DNA of 40,826 nucleotides. It comes from a virus. A program made the position numbers and the translations under genes. Shown here one piece after another: positions 30,623 through 38,672 of this stretch (positions are counted from its first letter, which is position 1; each line of letters begins with the position of its first letter). Where the stretch lies: positions 1 to 40,826 of the IMG/VR virus record IMGVR_UViG_3300010397_000031, one strand, 5' to 3'. The notes below the pieces were generated by a model that saw only the letters and a program-made list of their open reading frames with translations, searched no databases and was not told where the DNA came from.

Positions 30623-30870
30623 CGGAGATCGTCACTCGCCCGTTTCAGGCCATTTGCGTCCAGGCGCCGATGCAGCGAATCGATCACGCTGATGAGCTTG
30701 ACGTTCGACGCCGTGTTCTCTTTGACGGCGCCGACAAGCATTTCCGTCTGGACCTTCCAGAAGTCAGTCATCGAACGGATATCCCGGCGATAGTAGAGAA
30801 ACATAATCCCAGCCAAGACCCCGCCAACGCCCCAAGAGGCGAGCGATTTGACAAACTCATCAGGACTCAT
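30619..30870 (-). CDS. Holin candidate, single transmembrane (83 aa)
   Basis: Residues about 10-27 (LASWGVGGVLAGIMFLYYRR) are a membrane helix followed by a charged helical tail (FWKVQTEMLVGAVKENTASN, SVIDSLHRRLDANGLKR). This one-helix plus coiled-tail shape is typical of small phage holin-like proteins and the gene is coupled to the endolysin (ATGA). Family not identified. Confidence 0.6.
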   Translation of the reverse strand: MSPDEFVKSLASWGVGGVLAGIMFLYYRRDIRSMTDFWKVQTEMLVGAVKENTASNVKLISVIDSLHRRLDANGLKRASDDLR

Positions 30871-31968
30871 TTACGTCAGACTCCCCACGGGATTCTTGCT
30901 GACAATGCTCATGCGATACGTCACGTCGTTATCCACCACGCCTGTGGCGCGAATGGCGATGTCGAAGTCAGTGGTCAGGTCAATCGTGCCGGCGCTATAC
31001 ATGTCCCCGCCCATGCTCGCGCTGATGCCTTGCGTGGTCTGCGTAAAGCGCATGATGAGCAGATCAATGCGCAGATCCGAAAACGTCGTATCCGCGGTGA
31101 TCGTGCGAACCACATCCCCATCGACGAGCAGATCCACGGTTTTCATGTCCGCGCTGGACACGCCTTGCACGACCGCCACAACCGCGATGGATTCGCCGTC
31201 ATTCGCCAGCGTGCCGCCCGCGATGGTCTGCGACCACAGCGTGGTTGGAGTTGAGCCGACAGACGATGCAGGCGTGTCATTGGTGAACAGCACCGTAGGC
31301 GACATGCCCGCGGCTGAACTGGTCGATCGGCTGACTTCCACCCAGTTCGCGCCCTGCCGGATCAGGACAATGCGCGCAGAGGTCGTCGCCAGTTCGCAGT
31401 CGCCGTTCTCAAGGATGATGTTGCCGGTGGCATCTTTCACCGTGATCGTCGCGGAGCCGTTCGTATTGCCCAAGATGAGCAAGGCCCCATCGGGCAGGTT
31501 CGTGACGGCGATGTCCGTCAGATCATCCGGTGAGCCACCTTGCGGCGAGAGCATGTGTCTGTTGAGCGATGGGGCAATAGCCCCACCATTTATGGTTAGT
31601 GTTGTCGATGCTCCGTAACCGATAACCGATGTAGACAGGAACGCCCCGGCTGAAGGGGCAAATACCGGCAGTCCGTCTACTGGGTAATTATCGACCGCAA
31701 CGCCATTGGCGTCCTTCAGAAGCAACTTGAAGCTGACGCACTCGTTGCCTCCATTTGTGGGGTCAAGCCAGATCGAAGCACCTCCAGAAGCATCAAGATC
31801 GATGACGATCTCATTCGCGGCATTCTTGCCTTCATCTTGATAGGTGACGACCGGAGTTGACGTGCCGGCCAGAAAGAACGCTGCCGTTCCATTGCTCAGC
31901 GGAGAGCCGTCAGAATCCGTGAACTTGGTATATCCGTTGACAAAAGTAGTTGCGATGCTGCTAGTCAT
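30871..31968 (-). CDS. Tail fibre or spike protein (365 aa)
   Basis: The N-terminal 90 residues have the layout of podophage head-binding domains: GSPLSNGTAAFFLAGTSTPV then VTYQDEGKNAANEIVIDLDA, SGGASIWLDP and a VSFKLLLKDANGVAVDNYPV strand. A middle shaft (LPDGALLILGNTNGSATITV) and a beta-rich C-terminal domain of about 140 residues follow (TVLFTNDTPASSVGSTPTTL, TDFDIAIRATGVVDNDVTYR). No enzyme motif is seen. Upstream lies a homing-endonuclease gene inserted in the opposite direction; the start at 31968 has no clear ribosome site. Confidence 0.7.
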   Translation of the reverse strand: MTSSIATTFVNGYTKFTDSDGSPLSNGTAAFFLAGTSTPVVTYQDEGKNAANEIVIDLDASGGASIWLDPTNGGNECVSFKLLLKDANGVAVDNYPVDGLPVFAPSAGAFLSTSVIGYGASTTLTINGGAIAPSLNRHMLSPQGGSPDDLTDIAVTNLPDGALLILGNTNGSATITVKDATGNIILENGDCELATTSARIVLIRQGANWVEVSRSTSSAAGMSPTVLFTNDTPASSVGSTPTTLWSQTIAGGTLANDGESIAVVAVVQGVSSADMKTVDLLVDGDVVRTITADTTFSDLRIDLLIMRFTQTTQGISASMGGDMYSAGTIDLTTDFDIAIRATGVVDNDVTYRMSIVSKNPVGSLT

Positions 31969-32009
31969 TCGGTGACACCATTTAACCGATTCGGCTTAGA
32001 ATAGTGGGC

Positions 32010-32633
32010 ATGTGGAGCGAGGCAATCGATGTCACCGACATGCGATTTGGACGGCTTGTTGTCACCGGACGAGCACCAAACGTCGGCGGTAAAGCAGCAT
32101 GGCTGTGCCGTTGCGAATGCGGGAATACGCGGAACGTCATAGGCACATTGCTCAGGACAGGCAAGACCAAATCGTGCGGTTGCTGGAAGGCTGAAAGGAT
32201 CGGCAACGATCGACGACGGCACGGGCTCACTGATAGCCCTGAGCATCTCGCGTGGATGCGCATGCGTGCTCGTTGCTCCAACGCCAAACTTGTTGGATAC
32301 AAAAACTACGGTGGACGAGGCATCTCCGTTTGCGAGCGATGGATGCTGTTTGAGAATTTCCTGAGCGACATGGGGCTGCGCCCGTCCCCGAAACACTCTA
32401 TTGACCGCATTAACAACGACGGCAACTATGAGCCGTCGAATTGCCGATGGGCAGAACGATCCGTTCAGATTCGCAATCGTCGCATGACTAAGATGCTGAC
32501 ATTCCAAGGCCAGACGATGTGCGTAACCGACTGGGAAAATAAGCTTGGATTTCCAGTTGGAACTATTCGCAAACGTATTAGCCTTGGGTGGTCCCAGCAT
32601 GATGCGATGACCACGCCCAAACGTGACTGGTGA
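32010..32633 (+). CDS. Homing-endonuclease-like HNH/AP2-type protein (207 aa)
   Basis: This gene points against all its neighbours. ATG 32010 is preceded by a possible -10 TAGAAT; a GTG at 32004 is an alternative start. A zinc-type N-terminus (AAWLCRCECGNTRNVIGTLL, TKSCGCWK) leads to ARCSNAKLVGYKNYGGRGIS, VCERW, then PSPKHSIDRINNDGNYEPSN with CRW, the layout common in phage free-standing homing enzymes with AP2-like or HNH-related cores. The end (PVGTIRKRISLGWSQHDAM) resembles a DNA-binding helix set. It is visibly more AT-rich than its surroundings, suggesting recent arrival. Confidence 0.75.
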   Translation: MWSEAIDVTDMRFGRLVVTGRAPNVGGKAAWLCRCECGNTRNVIGTLLRTGKTKSCGCWKAERIGNDRRRHGLTDSPEHLAWMRMRARCSNAKLVGYKNYGGRGISVCERWMLFENFLSDMGLRPSPKHSIDRINNDGNYEPSNCRWAERSVQIRNRRMTKMLTFQGQTMCVTDWENKLGFPVGTIRKRISLGWSQHDAMTTPKRDW

Positions 32634-32663
32634 CAGCGTGCCGATCGAGGCGATGACGCTCAC
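32622..32663 (-). pseudogene. Possible displaced 5' end of the 365-aa fibre gene
   Basis: An ATG at 32663 overlaps the stop of the upstream ejection gene (ATGA), as expected for the next late gene. It reads MSVIASIGTLSP and then runs into the opposite-strand insertion. The present fibre gene starts MTSSIATTF after the insertion, similar in its first residues. This suggests the insertion split off the original start. Confidence 0.35.
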
Positions 32664-34078
32664 TGGGAGGCTCCTTCAATGCCACTGACCGCGGCACCAG
32701 CCGCGCGTCCAGGCACCGCAGACGTGGCCGATTGCCCAATCGCGGACAACACATTCGCCGTGCGCCCGGACTGCAACAGGTGATTGGCGAGCGCGAGGCC
32801 CCATTTGCCCGTGCCGAACCCGACGAGATCACCCGCGTTGAGCACGTTGGACCGTTCCGCGACCGGAATGCGGCGAATCACGGCATTCTTGATGCCGATG
32901 AGTTCCCCGATCTGTTTGTTGATGGATTTCACCGGCCCCACGGCCTTCTGTTCGATCTGGTTCTTGAGTTCCTGATAGAACGCATTGGCGACGGTTTCCA
33001 TCGCCTTGTCATCGGCCGAGACGACACGGCCGGTCGGGTCGTGTTTCCACGCGCCCAGTTCGCCCACGCCTTGCTTGAGCGCATTGGCCGTGACCAGATC
33101 GATCTTGCCGCTCGTGGCCGCTTGCGTCCCGGCCTGATCGAGCACGGGCGCGAGTTCATGCAGCACTTTCGTCACGGCATCAGCCATAGCCGTGTTCTGC
33201 CCCATCGTGTGCGCGGCATCGCCGGTCGCTTTCTGCGCGGCCCTGTCGAGCGCATCGATTACGTCGATTTCCGGCTTCTGACCGCCTGGTGACAGATACC
33301 GCAACCGCTGGCCGAGTTGCGCGGACAGGTCTTTGATCTTGTCCGTCGTCTTCTGGTAGGTCTGCTGGAGCGTGCCGCCTACGTCATGCTTGAACACGTT
33401 GGAGGCCGTGAAGCCGTCCGCCTTGTCGGCCGCGGTGGCTTTGACCAGCGCGCGTTCGATGCGTTCGGCAGTCCAGTTCGCGCCAGCCTTGATGGCGGGC
33501 ACGGCGGCATTCACAGCAGCCGTGGCCCCCGTCGCCGCGGCGGCGGCAGTTGGGCTGCCTGTCTGCGCAAACGTGGTCACGCCAGACCGCACGGCTTCCG
33601 CGACCTTGCCCGCCTTGCCTGGGCCGGGCACCAGGAACTCTCCGACCTGTTCGGCGGTGTAACCGGCCTTTTCAGCAGGCGTGCTCGGTTTCACCGCTTC
33701 ACGCGCCGCCGGGAACGCCGCTTTGGACAATCCCGGCGTGCCATAGAGGCGATCGACGAGCGCAGAGACACCGGGAACGCGGTGGAGCATTTCCCCGAGC
33801 CCTGCAACGGTGTTCGCTGCGCCCTTCGCCGCACCGGACGCGAGACCGCTCAGCGTTTCCGTGGCACCAGGCGCACCGAGCGCGGCGTCAAGGTTCTTCG
33901 TGAGGCCCGATCGCGTATCGGGTGGCGGTGTATCAGCCTGCGTCTGCGTCGTCGGCACGGCGTCATACACGCCGGGATACTTCGCTTTGACCTTAGACTC
34001 CAGTTCGGCGTCACTCAGAGAGTCGTAGACGCCCGGATACTTGGCCTTTACGAGTTGGGCGAGGGTGGGCTGGGCCAT
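32660..34078 (-). CDS. Ejection (internal virion) protein with KYPGVYD repeats (472 aa)
   Basis: The N-terminus has two copies of VKAKYPGVYD about 18 residues apart (9-18 and 30-39), a short repeat known at the ends of phage structural proteins. Residues about 60-110 are Gly/Ala-rich and may cross membranes (ETLSGLASGAAKGAANTVAG). The C-terminal half is helical (QTYQKTTDKIKDLSAQLGQR, FYQELKNQIEQKAVGPVKSI). Size and place match P22 gp16/gp20-type proteins injected with DNA. The start shares a base with the previous stop (TAATG). Confidence 0.65.
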   Translation of the reverse strand: MAQPTLAQLVKAKYPGVYDSLSDAELESKVKAKYPGVYDAVPTTQTQADTPPPDTRSGLTKNLDAALGAPGATETLSGLASGAAKGAANTVAGLGEMLHRVPGVSALVDRLYGTPGLSKAAFPAAREAVKPSTPAEKAGYTAEQVGEFLVPGPGKAGKVAEAVRSGVTTFAQTGSPTAAAAATGATAAVNAAVPAIKAGANWTAERIERALVKATAADKADGFTASNVFKHDVGGTLQQTYQKTTDKIKDLSAQLGQRLRYLSPGGQKPEIDVIDALDRAAQKATGDAAHTMGQNTAMADAVTKVLHELAPVLDQAGTQAATSGKIDLVTANALKQGVGELGAWKHDPTGRVVSADDKAMETVANAFYQELKNQIEQKAVGPVKSINKQIGELIGIKNAVIRRIPVAERSNVLNAGDLVGFGTGKWGLALANHLLQSGRTANVLSAIGQSATSAVPGRAAGAAVSGIEGASQ

Positions 34079-35733
34079 TACTTGAGAATCCCCAACGGGT
34101 CTTTTGCGTCAGGTGTCTGGCTGGCCGTGTTCGGCGTCGGAGCACCGCCCATGCGATCGGTGATGTGCGCGATCGCCGCGTCGTAGCCGTTTCGCGTCTG
34201 ATTCATCTCCCATTTCATTTGGTCGATGGTGGACTGGAGCGTGCCCTTACCGAGCGCGGCCGAAATCAGCCCTTCCGCTTTGCGCGTGGCCGCATCGGAC
34301 CCCGCCGCGACTGACCCGGTCGATCCAGACATGATCTTTCCGTATTCAGTCGTGAACGTGTCGAGCGCGTTGAACAGCAATTGCGTGTTGGTATCGCCCA
34401 AGACGGTCTTTTTCCCGCTCAGCAGCCAACTGTTAAAGAGCGGGCTGGTTGTCCGGCTCACCTTGTTCGAGAGAGATGCAATCAAGTCAGCCTGCGCGTT
34501 CGCCTTCGTCTCAAAGGCGTCGGCGCTACTCGCCATTTTCTGCATCTGCGTCAGACTCGCGGCGTCCGCCTTGAAGGCCGCCTGCTTCTGCACCGCCTGT
34601 GCGGGCGTCTCTCCTAACGCCTTCGCCTGCTTCGCTGCTGTGTTCAGAATCTTCACGCGGTCAGGGCCTTCGATGCGCGTCGGGATGCCGCCGGGCCCGA
34701 GAATCCGATACTGCGTGGCCGTGTAGTCCACCGCATCGGGATCGAGGCCGCCGTTCGGTCCAGTTGATCCGGTCGTTGACGCGGCCGGAATCGGCTTAAG
34801 GCGATCGACGGCGATTTCCTGACCGCCGCGGTAATACTTATCCGCCTTCGGGTCGTAACTCACCACCGCCGGATGCCCGTCCAGCAGCAAATTCTTATCC
34901 TGCCGCGAGGTGACAGGCTGGGGATGGAGTCGATCGAGTGCCGCCGCCGATTGCGCCTGCGTCGGACTCTGCGGATTCGCGGCATCGGCCGCCAGTTCGG
35001 CTTGCGTCTTGGCTTTCGGAGCACCTTGCGCGATGACTGCGCCAGTCGTGTCGTTCACCAATGACGCGCCCGGTGCGACGGACACCGCTTTCCCCTTGTA
35101 TTTCTCCGACTGGTCACGGAACGCGGTCAGCAACGCTCTCGGGTCCGCGCCGTTCTGCACGGCTGTCGTGATGGCTTTCTCGGTCTTGTCATCGAGCAGC
35201 CCATTGGCTTTCGCTGGGGCCATGATGAGCGCCAACGACTGCGGATCGATCGGGCCAGTCGGAAACGCATTGAGCACGGAGTTGGAAAAGTCCGCGGCAT
35301 GATCAATGCGCGCCTGCGTGAAGCCCGCCAGTGACTTGTTCATCCCGTCGAGCGCCGTGAACGTCTGCGTCTGGAGCTGAATCGGGACGTTGTGCGCCGC
35401 AAACTGCTGACGCAGTTGCGCGGGGTCGTAGGTCAACACACCGTCTTCGTTCGGCTTGAGGCCCGCGATGATCTGGTTGATGTCGGCCTGCCCCTGCACG
35501 GCCTGTTTCTGCTGATCGAGCGCGAGCTTGTTGGCTTGGTCTTCCACCGCCTGACGCTTCTGCTGCTGAATCTGCTGGGGAATCTTGGCAAACGCATCCC
35601 CGAGCGTGGCGATGGAGCGGCCCCACGTATCGGCATTGGCCTGTCGGCGTCGCGCTTCAATATCGGCCTGCGTGAGCGCCAAATTGGCCTGATCGCGGCC
35701 CCCTTGCAGGATGATGTCCGCCAGACTCGCCAT
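34078..35733 (-). CDS. Ejection (internal virion) protein (551 aa)
   Basis: A helical, Gln- and Ala-rich N-terminus (NLALTQADIEARRRQANADT, IPQQIQQQKRQAVEDQANKL) leads to a middle region with Pro/Thr linkers and a helical C-terminus (DAFETKANAQADLIASLSNK, MKWEMNQTRNGYDAAIAHIT). The last residues DAKDPLGILK are a recurring end of phage virion proteins. Position among late genes after the GNAT gene fits an ejectosome part. Function is inferred from context. Confidence 0.6.
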   Translation of the reverse strand: MASLADIILQGGRDQANLALTQADIEARRRQANADTWGRSIATLGDAFAKIPQQIQQQKRQAVEDQANKLALDQQKQAVQGQADINQIIAGLKPNEDGVLTYDPAQLRQQFAAHNVPIQLQTQTFTALDGMNKSLAGFTQARIDHAADFSNSVLNAFPTGPIDPQSLALIMAPAKANGLLDDKTEKAITTAVQNGADPRALLTAFRDQSEKYKGKAVSVAPGASLVNDTTGAVIAQGAPKAKTQAELAADAANPQSPTQAQSAAALDRLHPQPVTSRQDKNLLLDGHPAVVSYDPKADKYYRGGQEIAVDRLKPIPAASTTGSTGPNGGLDPDAVDYTATQYRILGPGGIPTRIEGPDRVKILNTAAKQAKALGETPAQAVQKQAAFKADAASLTQMQKMASSADAFETKANAQADLIASLSNKVSRTTSPLFNSWLLSGKKTVLGDTNTQLLFNALDTFTTEYGKIMSGSTGSVAAGSDAATRKAEGLISAALGKGTLQSTIDQMKWEMNQTRNGYDAAIAHITDRMGGAPTPNTASQTPDAKDPLGILK

Positions 35734-36780
35734 TTATGCCCCTGCCACGTAGGGCGTTTGAACGCCGTAACCCGTTTGGCCTCGGTCATACAACTTGAAG
35801 AGATTGCTCAAGGTGTCCTGTCCCTGTCCGTAGAGGTCAAGTCCCGCGAGCCGGTTGCGGTCCCACGTCCCGGTCGCCACGTTGTAGTTGGTCAGGTAGT
35901 TACTCGCCGCGTTGTTGCGGTTCGTGTTGTAGACATCGGCCAGATTCGAGTAGTTCAGGCCGTAGGTCTGGTAGTCCTTCTGGAACAGGTCGTTGTAGTC
36001 CTGTGTCGCCAGCCCTTGCGCGTAGGCCGTCTCCGCTTTCGGCGTCGCGCCCGTGTTCAGCGTGCCGTTAGCCGCGGCACCGCGATCGACCGCGGCCAGT
36101 CCCTCTTTCAACCGGAACTGATGCGCGGGGTCGTTGGCAACCTGGGACGGGTCCGGTGGCGCAAACGGCGCGGGCGGTGTGAAGTCGGGATACGAGAACG
36201 GCGACGGGGCCGTAAACGGTGACGTTGCGACGCTCGCGAGGTTGCCGAATGCCCCGCCACCGTCATCGCTCAGCCCGGCTGGGTCATACCAGGAGTTGCC
36301 GCCTTCGCTGTAGGCTTTGATCTTCTGCCCGCCGATGTTGAACTCGTTATTGGACGGCGTGCCGTTGACGTTCCAGCGGTCGATGCCGAACTGGTTTTTC
36401 AGCGCCGTCGCCAGTTCCTCAAAGGCCTGCGGTGACGCCTGTGGATGCGCCTGCTGCCACTGGCGGATAAACGCGATGGCGTCAGTCGTGTTGCTCGATC
36501 CGGCCGCGCTGGCCGTCGAGCCGCCAGGCAAGATCGGATTCGGCGTGCCCTGATTCTCGGACGTGTTGACGAACGGGCCGCCCGGCCCAAACGGCACCGG
36601 CGCGTTCGGGCTCATGTTCGGAAATGCGGGCGGCGTGTAGTAGGTATCCGGGGTCGTCGCTTCTGCGCTGGAATTGGCGTAGGGGTCGCCCACGCCGTAG
36701 TCATCGCCCAGCAGTTGCGCGTCCGGTGGGCGTGACGGGTCGAGAACGATCTGGAAGCCGTTATCGGTGAAAAATCCCAT
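35734..36780 (-). CDS. Ejection or virion structural protein (348 aa)
   Basis: ATG 36780 (GFFTDNGFQIVLDPSRPP) lies one base after the previous stop, so longer starts are unlikely. The first half is low in order, rich in Pro, Gly and Asn (PPAFPNMSPNAPVPFGPGGP). Residues about 105-165 look folded (DAIAFIRQWQQAHPQASPQA, FEELATALKNQFGIDRWNVN). The C-terminal third (DYNDLFQKDYQTYGLNYSNL, TGTWDRNRLAGLDLYGQGQD) is helical and resembles segments found in podophage internal proteins. Function is inferred from place. Confidence 0.55.
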   Translation of the reverse strand: MGFFTDNGFQIVLDPSRPPDAQLLGDDYGVGDPYANSSAEATTPDTYYTPPAFPNMSPNAPVPFGPGGPFVNTSENQGTPNPILPGGSTASAAGSSNTTDAIAFIRQWQQAHPQASPQAFEELATALKNQFGIDRWNVNGTPSNNEFNIGGQKIKAYSEGGNSWYDPAGLSDDGGGAFGNLASVATSPFTAPSPFSYPDFTPPAPFAPPDPSQVANDPAHQFRLKEGLAAVDRGAAANGTLNTGATPKAETAYAQGLATQDYNDLFQKDYQTYGLNYSNLADVYNTNRNNAASNYLTNYNVATGTWDRNRLAGLDLYGQGQDTLSNLFKLYDRGQTGYGVQTPYVAGA

Positions 36781-36781
36781 G

Positions 36782-37354
36782 TCAGGCCACCCTCGCGCCC
36801 AGCGATACCGCACGGGCCACATCAGCGGGTGCAACCAATGCGACTTCACCCGTCGGCGCGATCATCTTCACGCCGCCCGTGCCCGTGCTGGTCGTCTGTG
36901 CCGTGGGCGCGGCCATCGTGTTGGCCGTGGCACTCGGCGGCTGATAGATGCTCGCCAACGATCCCGTCGAAGCGCCGCTAGCGGCTGGGGAGGCGCTAGC
37001 GGCCGGCATGTTGACGGTCTGATAGGTCGAAGTCGGCCGCGCTGCGGGCATCGTCGCCGCTGTGGAAAAGTTGGGCGCGGGCACGCCGAGCTTGCCCGCA
37101 ATGGCCGCGAGGCTCGAATTGGACAGGTTCACGTAAGGCGCGCGCGCCTGCTGCTGCGCGGCCGTCTGCTGCCGTTCGTAAGCCTGTTCTTCCTTCTGTG
37201 CAGCGAGCGCATCGGCCGTAGCCTTGGCCTGCACATCAGCAGCGTGTGTAGCCGCGGCGGCCTGCGTCTTGGCAGACGAGTTGTTGCTATGCGCGCCGAT
37301 CGCCGCGTTCGTGATTGCGGCCCCGGCGGTGATAATGGCTGGAACGGCTGGCAT
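36782..37354 (-). CDS. Ejection protein, P22 gp7 / T7 gp14-like position (190 aa)
   Basis: The N-terminus PAVPAIITAGAAITNAAIGA is hydrophobic and could insert in a membrane. A coiled coil follows at about 28-70 (AATHAADVQAKATADALAAQ, KEEQAYERQQTAAQQQ). The rest is low complexity, rich in Ala, Ser, Thr and Pro. Size and shape match the first ejection proteins P22 gp7 and T7 gp14, which form the outer-membrane end of the DNA channel. ATG shares a base with the GNAT stop (TGATG). Confidence 0.6.
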   Translation of the reverse strand: MPAVPAIITAGAAITNAAIGAHSNNSSAKTQAAAATHAADVQAKATADALAAQKEEQAYERQQTAAQQQARAPYVNLSNSSLAAIAGKLGVPAPNFSTAATMPAARPTSTYQTVNMPAASASPAASGASTGSLASIYQPPSATANTMAAPTAQTTSTGTGGVKMIAPTGEVALVAPADVARAVSLGARVA

Positions 37355-37731
37355 CAGTGCTCTCCAATCGGCAGAACGTGAACGGTCCCCGGCATGTCGG
37401 TGCCCCCAGCGGAGCGGATCATGGCGCGCACCCCGTCATTGACCGCCGCGGTAATCACAGCCTTCGCCCCAAGGCCGCGTAGATGCGCCTTCATGGCCCG
37501 CCACAGATGACGGCCGACGCTGACGCGCTGGCGATAGTCCGGGGCGATCCAAATCCCCTCCGCGTGAAACACCTGCATGAGCGCCCAGCAGCCCACGATC
37601 TGCCCTTCGGGCGTTTCTACGGCAATCACGGTGGTGCTCTCCGGCCGGCAGAACGGATACACCGTCTCCAGCTCCGTCCCGGTGAGCTTCGACCACTCAT
37701 CCGCCGGTAAAATCCGCGTCGTCAGGCTCAT
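37354..37731 (-). CDS. GNAT-like acetyltransferase (125 aa)
   Basis: The product has a GNAT core: STTVIAVETPEGQIVGCWAL (strand pair), GIWIAPDYRQRVSVGRHLWR with the R-x4-G acyl-CoA loop (about 59-78), and GAKAVITAAVNDGVRAMIRS. It lies just ahead of the ejection genes; T7 gp13, an internal protein at the same place, is also GNAT-like by my recollection. So it may be a virion-assembly part that has kept the fold rather than an active enzyme. Confidence 0.65.
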   Translation of the reverse strand: MSLTTRILPADEWSKLTGTELETVYPFCRPESTTVIAVETPEGQIVGCWALMQVFHAEGIWIAPDYRQRVSVGRHLWRAMKAHLRGLGAKAVITAAVNDGVRAMIRSAGGTDMPGTVHVLPIGEH

Positions 37732-37772
37732 CGCGCGTTCAGCGCCCGCACAGCAGCTATTCTACGGGTAAA

Positions 37773-37787
37773 TGTCAAAATATTGAC
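37773..37787 (-). promoter_or_regulatory. Possible control element before the GNAT/ejection genes
   Basis: In the 63-bp gap, GTCAA and TTGAC flank four AT bases (37774-37787), and TTGACA reads leftward from 37778. No good -10 box at the right distance was found. It could be a minor promoter or operator inside the late unit. Confidence 0.25.
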
Positions 37788-37794
37788 GCCCATT

Positions 37795-38133
37795 TTAGGT
37801 CGCGACGTATTCGCCTTCCACGACGATGGTCAACGACGATCCGGCACTGGCTAGCCCCGACAAGAAGTCCGTTGAGACCATCTTGAGGGCGCAGTAGTAG
37901 TCGAAGGAGCTGTTGGCCGCGACCGAGTAGCCCTTGAACAGTTCCGTGCCGCCCGTCGAGCCGCCCGTGCCGCCGACGTAGAGCGTGAACGTGACCGCTC
38001 CAGACGTCACGTTCGCGACGTGGATGTGCCGAATCACGATGTAGACAGCCGCGTTTGGCGGCGTGTAGATGTCGGCGGCCGATGACGCCAAATAACTTGG
38101 ACCTGCGATACGCTTGATTGTGCCGGAAGCCAT
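37795..38133 (-). CDS. Virion structural protein (112 aa)
   Basis: AAGGAG precedes ATG 38133, which shares a base with the HNH stop. The product (ASGTIKRIAGPSYLASSAAD, IYTPPNAAVYIVIRHIHVAN, VTFTLYVGGTGGSTGGTELF) is a small beta-sandwich type common among phage fibre or decoration proteins. Its first nine residues are repeated in the stub at 38661, on the other side of the HNH gene, so this gene was interrupted near its 5' end and given a new start. Confidence 0.65.
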   Translation of the reverse strand: MASGTIKRIAGPSYLASSAADIYTPPNAAVYIVIRHIHVANVTSGAVTFTLYVGGTGGSTGGTELFKGYSVAANSSFDYYCALKMVSTDFLSGLASAGSSLTIVVEGEYVAT

Positions 38134-38624
38134 TAATGGTTCTCCTTGTTAGCTGACCAGCGCGCAACCGCTCCTGCGCTTCCAATAGCCGCGAAGTGTG
38201 CGCGCTGGGCGACAGCCAAACGCTTCAGCGTGGCTGCGATTCGATCTCGACGTTCTTGTGGCACTTGACGACCCTTATTAGCAGCGGATATCTTTGCGCG
38301 CACTTCTGCGGTTCGAGGCACGCCTACATGGGCAGCCGCGATCGCTGCCTTATGCTCAGCGGTAATAGCACGGCCAGTGCTCGCCAACGACATCCGAGCG
38401 CGGGTATCGTCAGAACGCACAGCGCCTCTCTGATGAAGCGTCGAGTGACAACCATGGTGCATCGCAGCGAGATTGCCAGGCACATTATTTGAATCGTCCT
38501 CATCTATATGGTAAACATGGAACGACGATTCAAACTCTATGTCGGCTCCGCAACCGAAACACCTGTATGGTCCTGGTCCATTGTTTGCGAAGAATACCTC
38601 GCGGTGTATTTGCCGCTTAGGCAT
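38133..38624 (-). CDS. HNH homing endonuclease with NUMOD3-like repeats (163 aa)
   Basis: Residues about 20-66 hold an HNH core: YRCFGCGADIEFESSFHVYH, then DEDDSNNVPGNLAAMHHGCH, with two Cys, the H-x-D/E-x-N spacing and a final HHGCH. Residues about 70-135 have DNA-binding repeats of the NUMOD3 kind (ITAEHKAAIAAAHVGVPRTA, EVRAKISAANKGRQVPQE). The ATG lies inside a short stub frame and the stop overlaps the next start (TAATG), so the gene replaced the first codons of its host gene neatly. It cuts unoccupied alleles by family knowledge. Confidence 0.85.
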   Translation of the reverse strand: MPKRQIHREVFFANNGPGPYRCFGCGADIEFESSFHVYHIDEDDSNNVPGNLAAMHHGCHSTLHQRGAVRSDDTRARMSLASTGRAITAEHKAAIAAAHVGVPRTAEVRAKISAANKGRQVPQERRDRIAATLKRLAVAQRAHFAAIGSAGAVARWSANKENH

Positions 38625-38661
38625 TAGTCGTCTCGATTCGCTTGATGGTGCCAGAAGCCAT
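38617..38661 (-). pseudogene. Stub of the interrupted 112-aa gene (14 codons)
   Basis: ATG 38661, with GAGGAGT in front, reads MASGTIKRIETTNA then TAA. The first nine residues equal those of the intact gene at 38133, but with different third codon bases. The stub ends inside the HNH start. It is the original 5' end, cut off when the HNH gene inserted. Confidence 0.75.
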
Positions 38662-38672
38662 GTGTTACTCCT

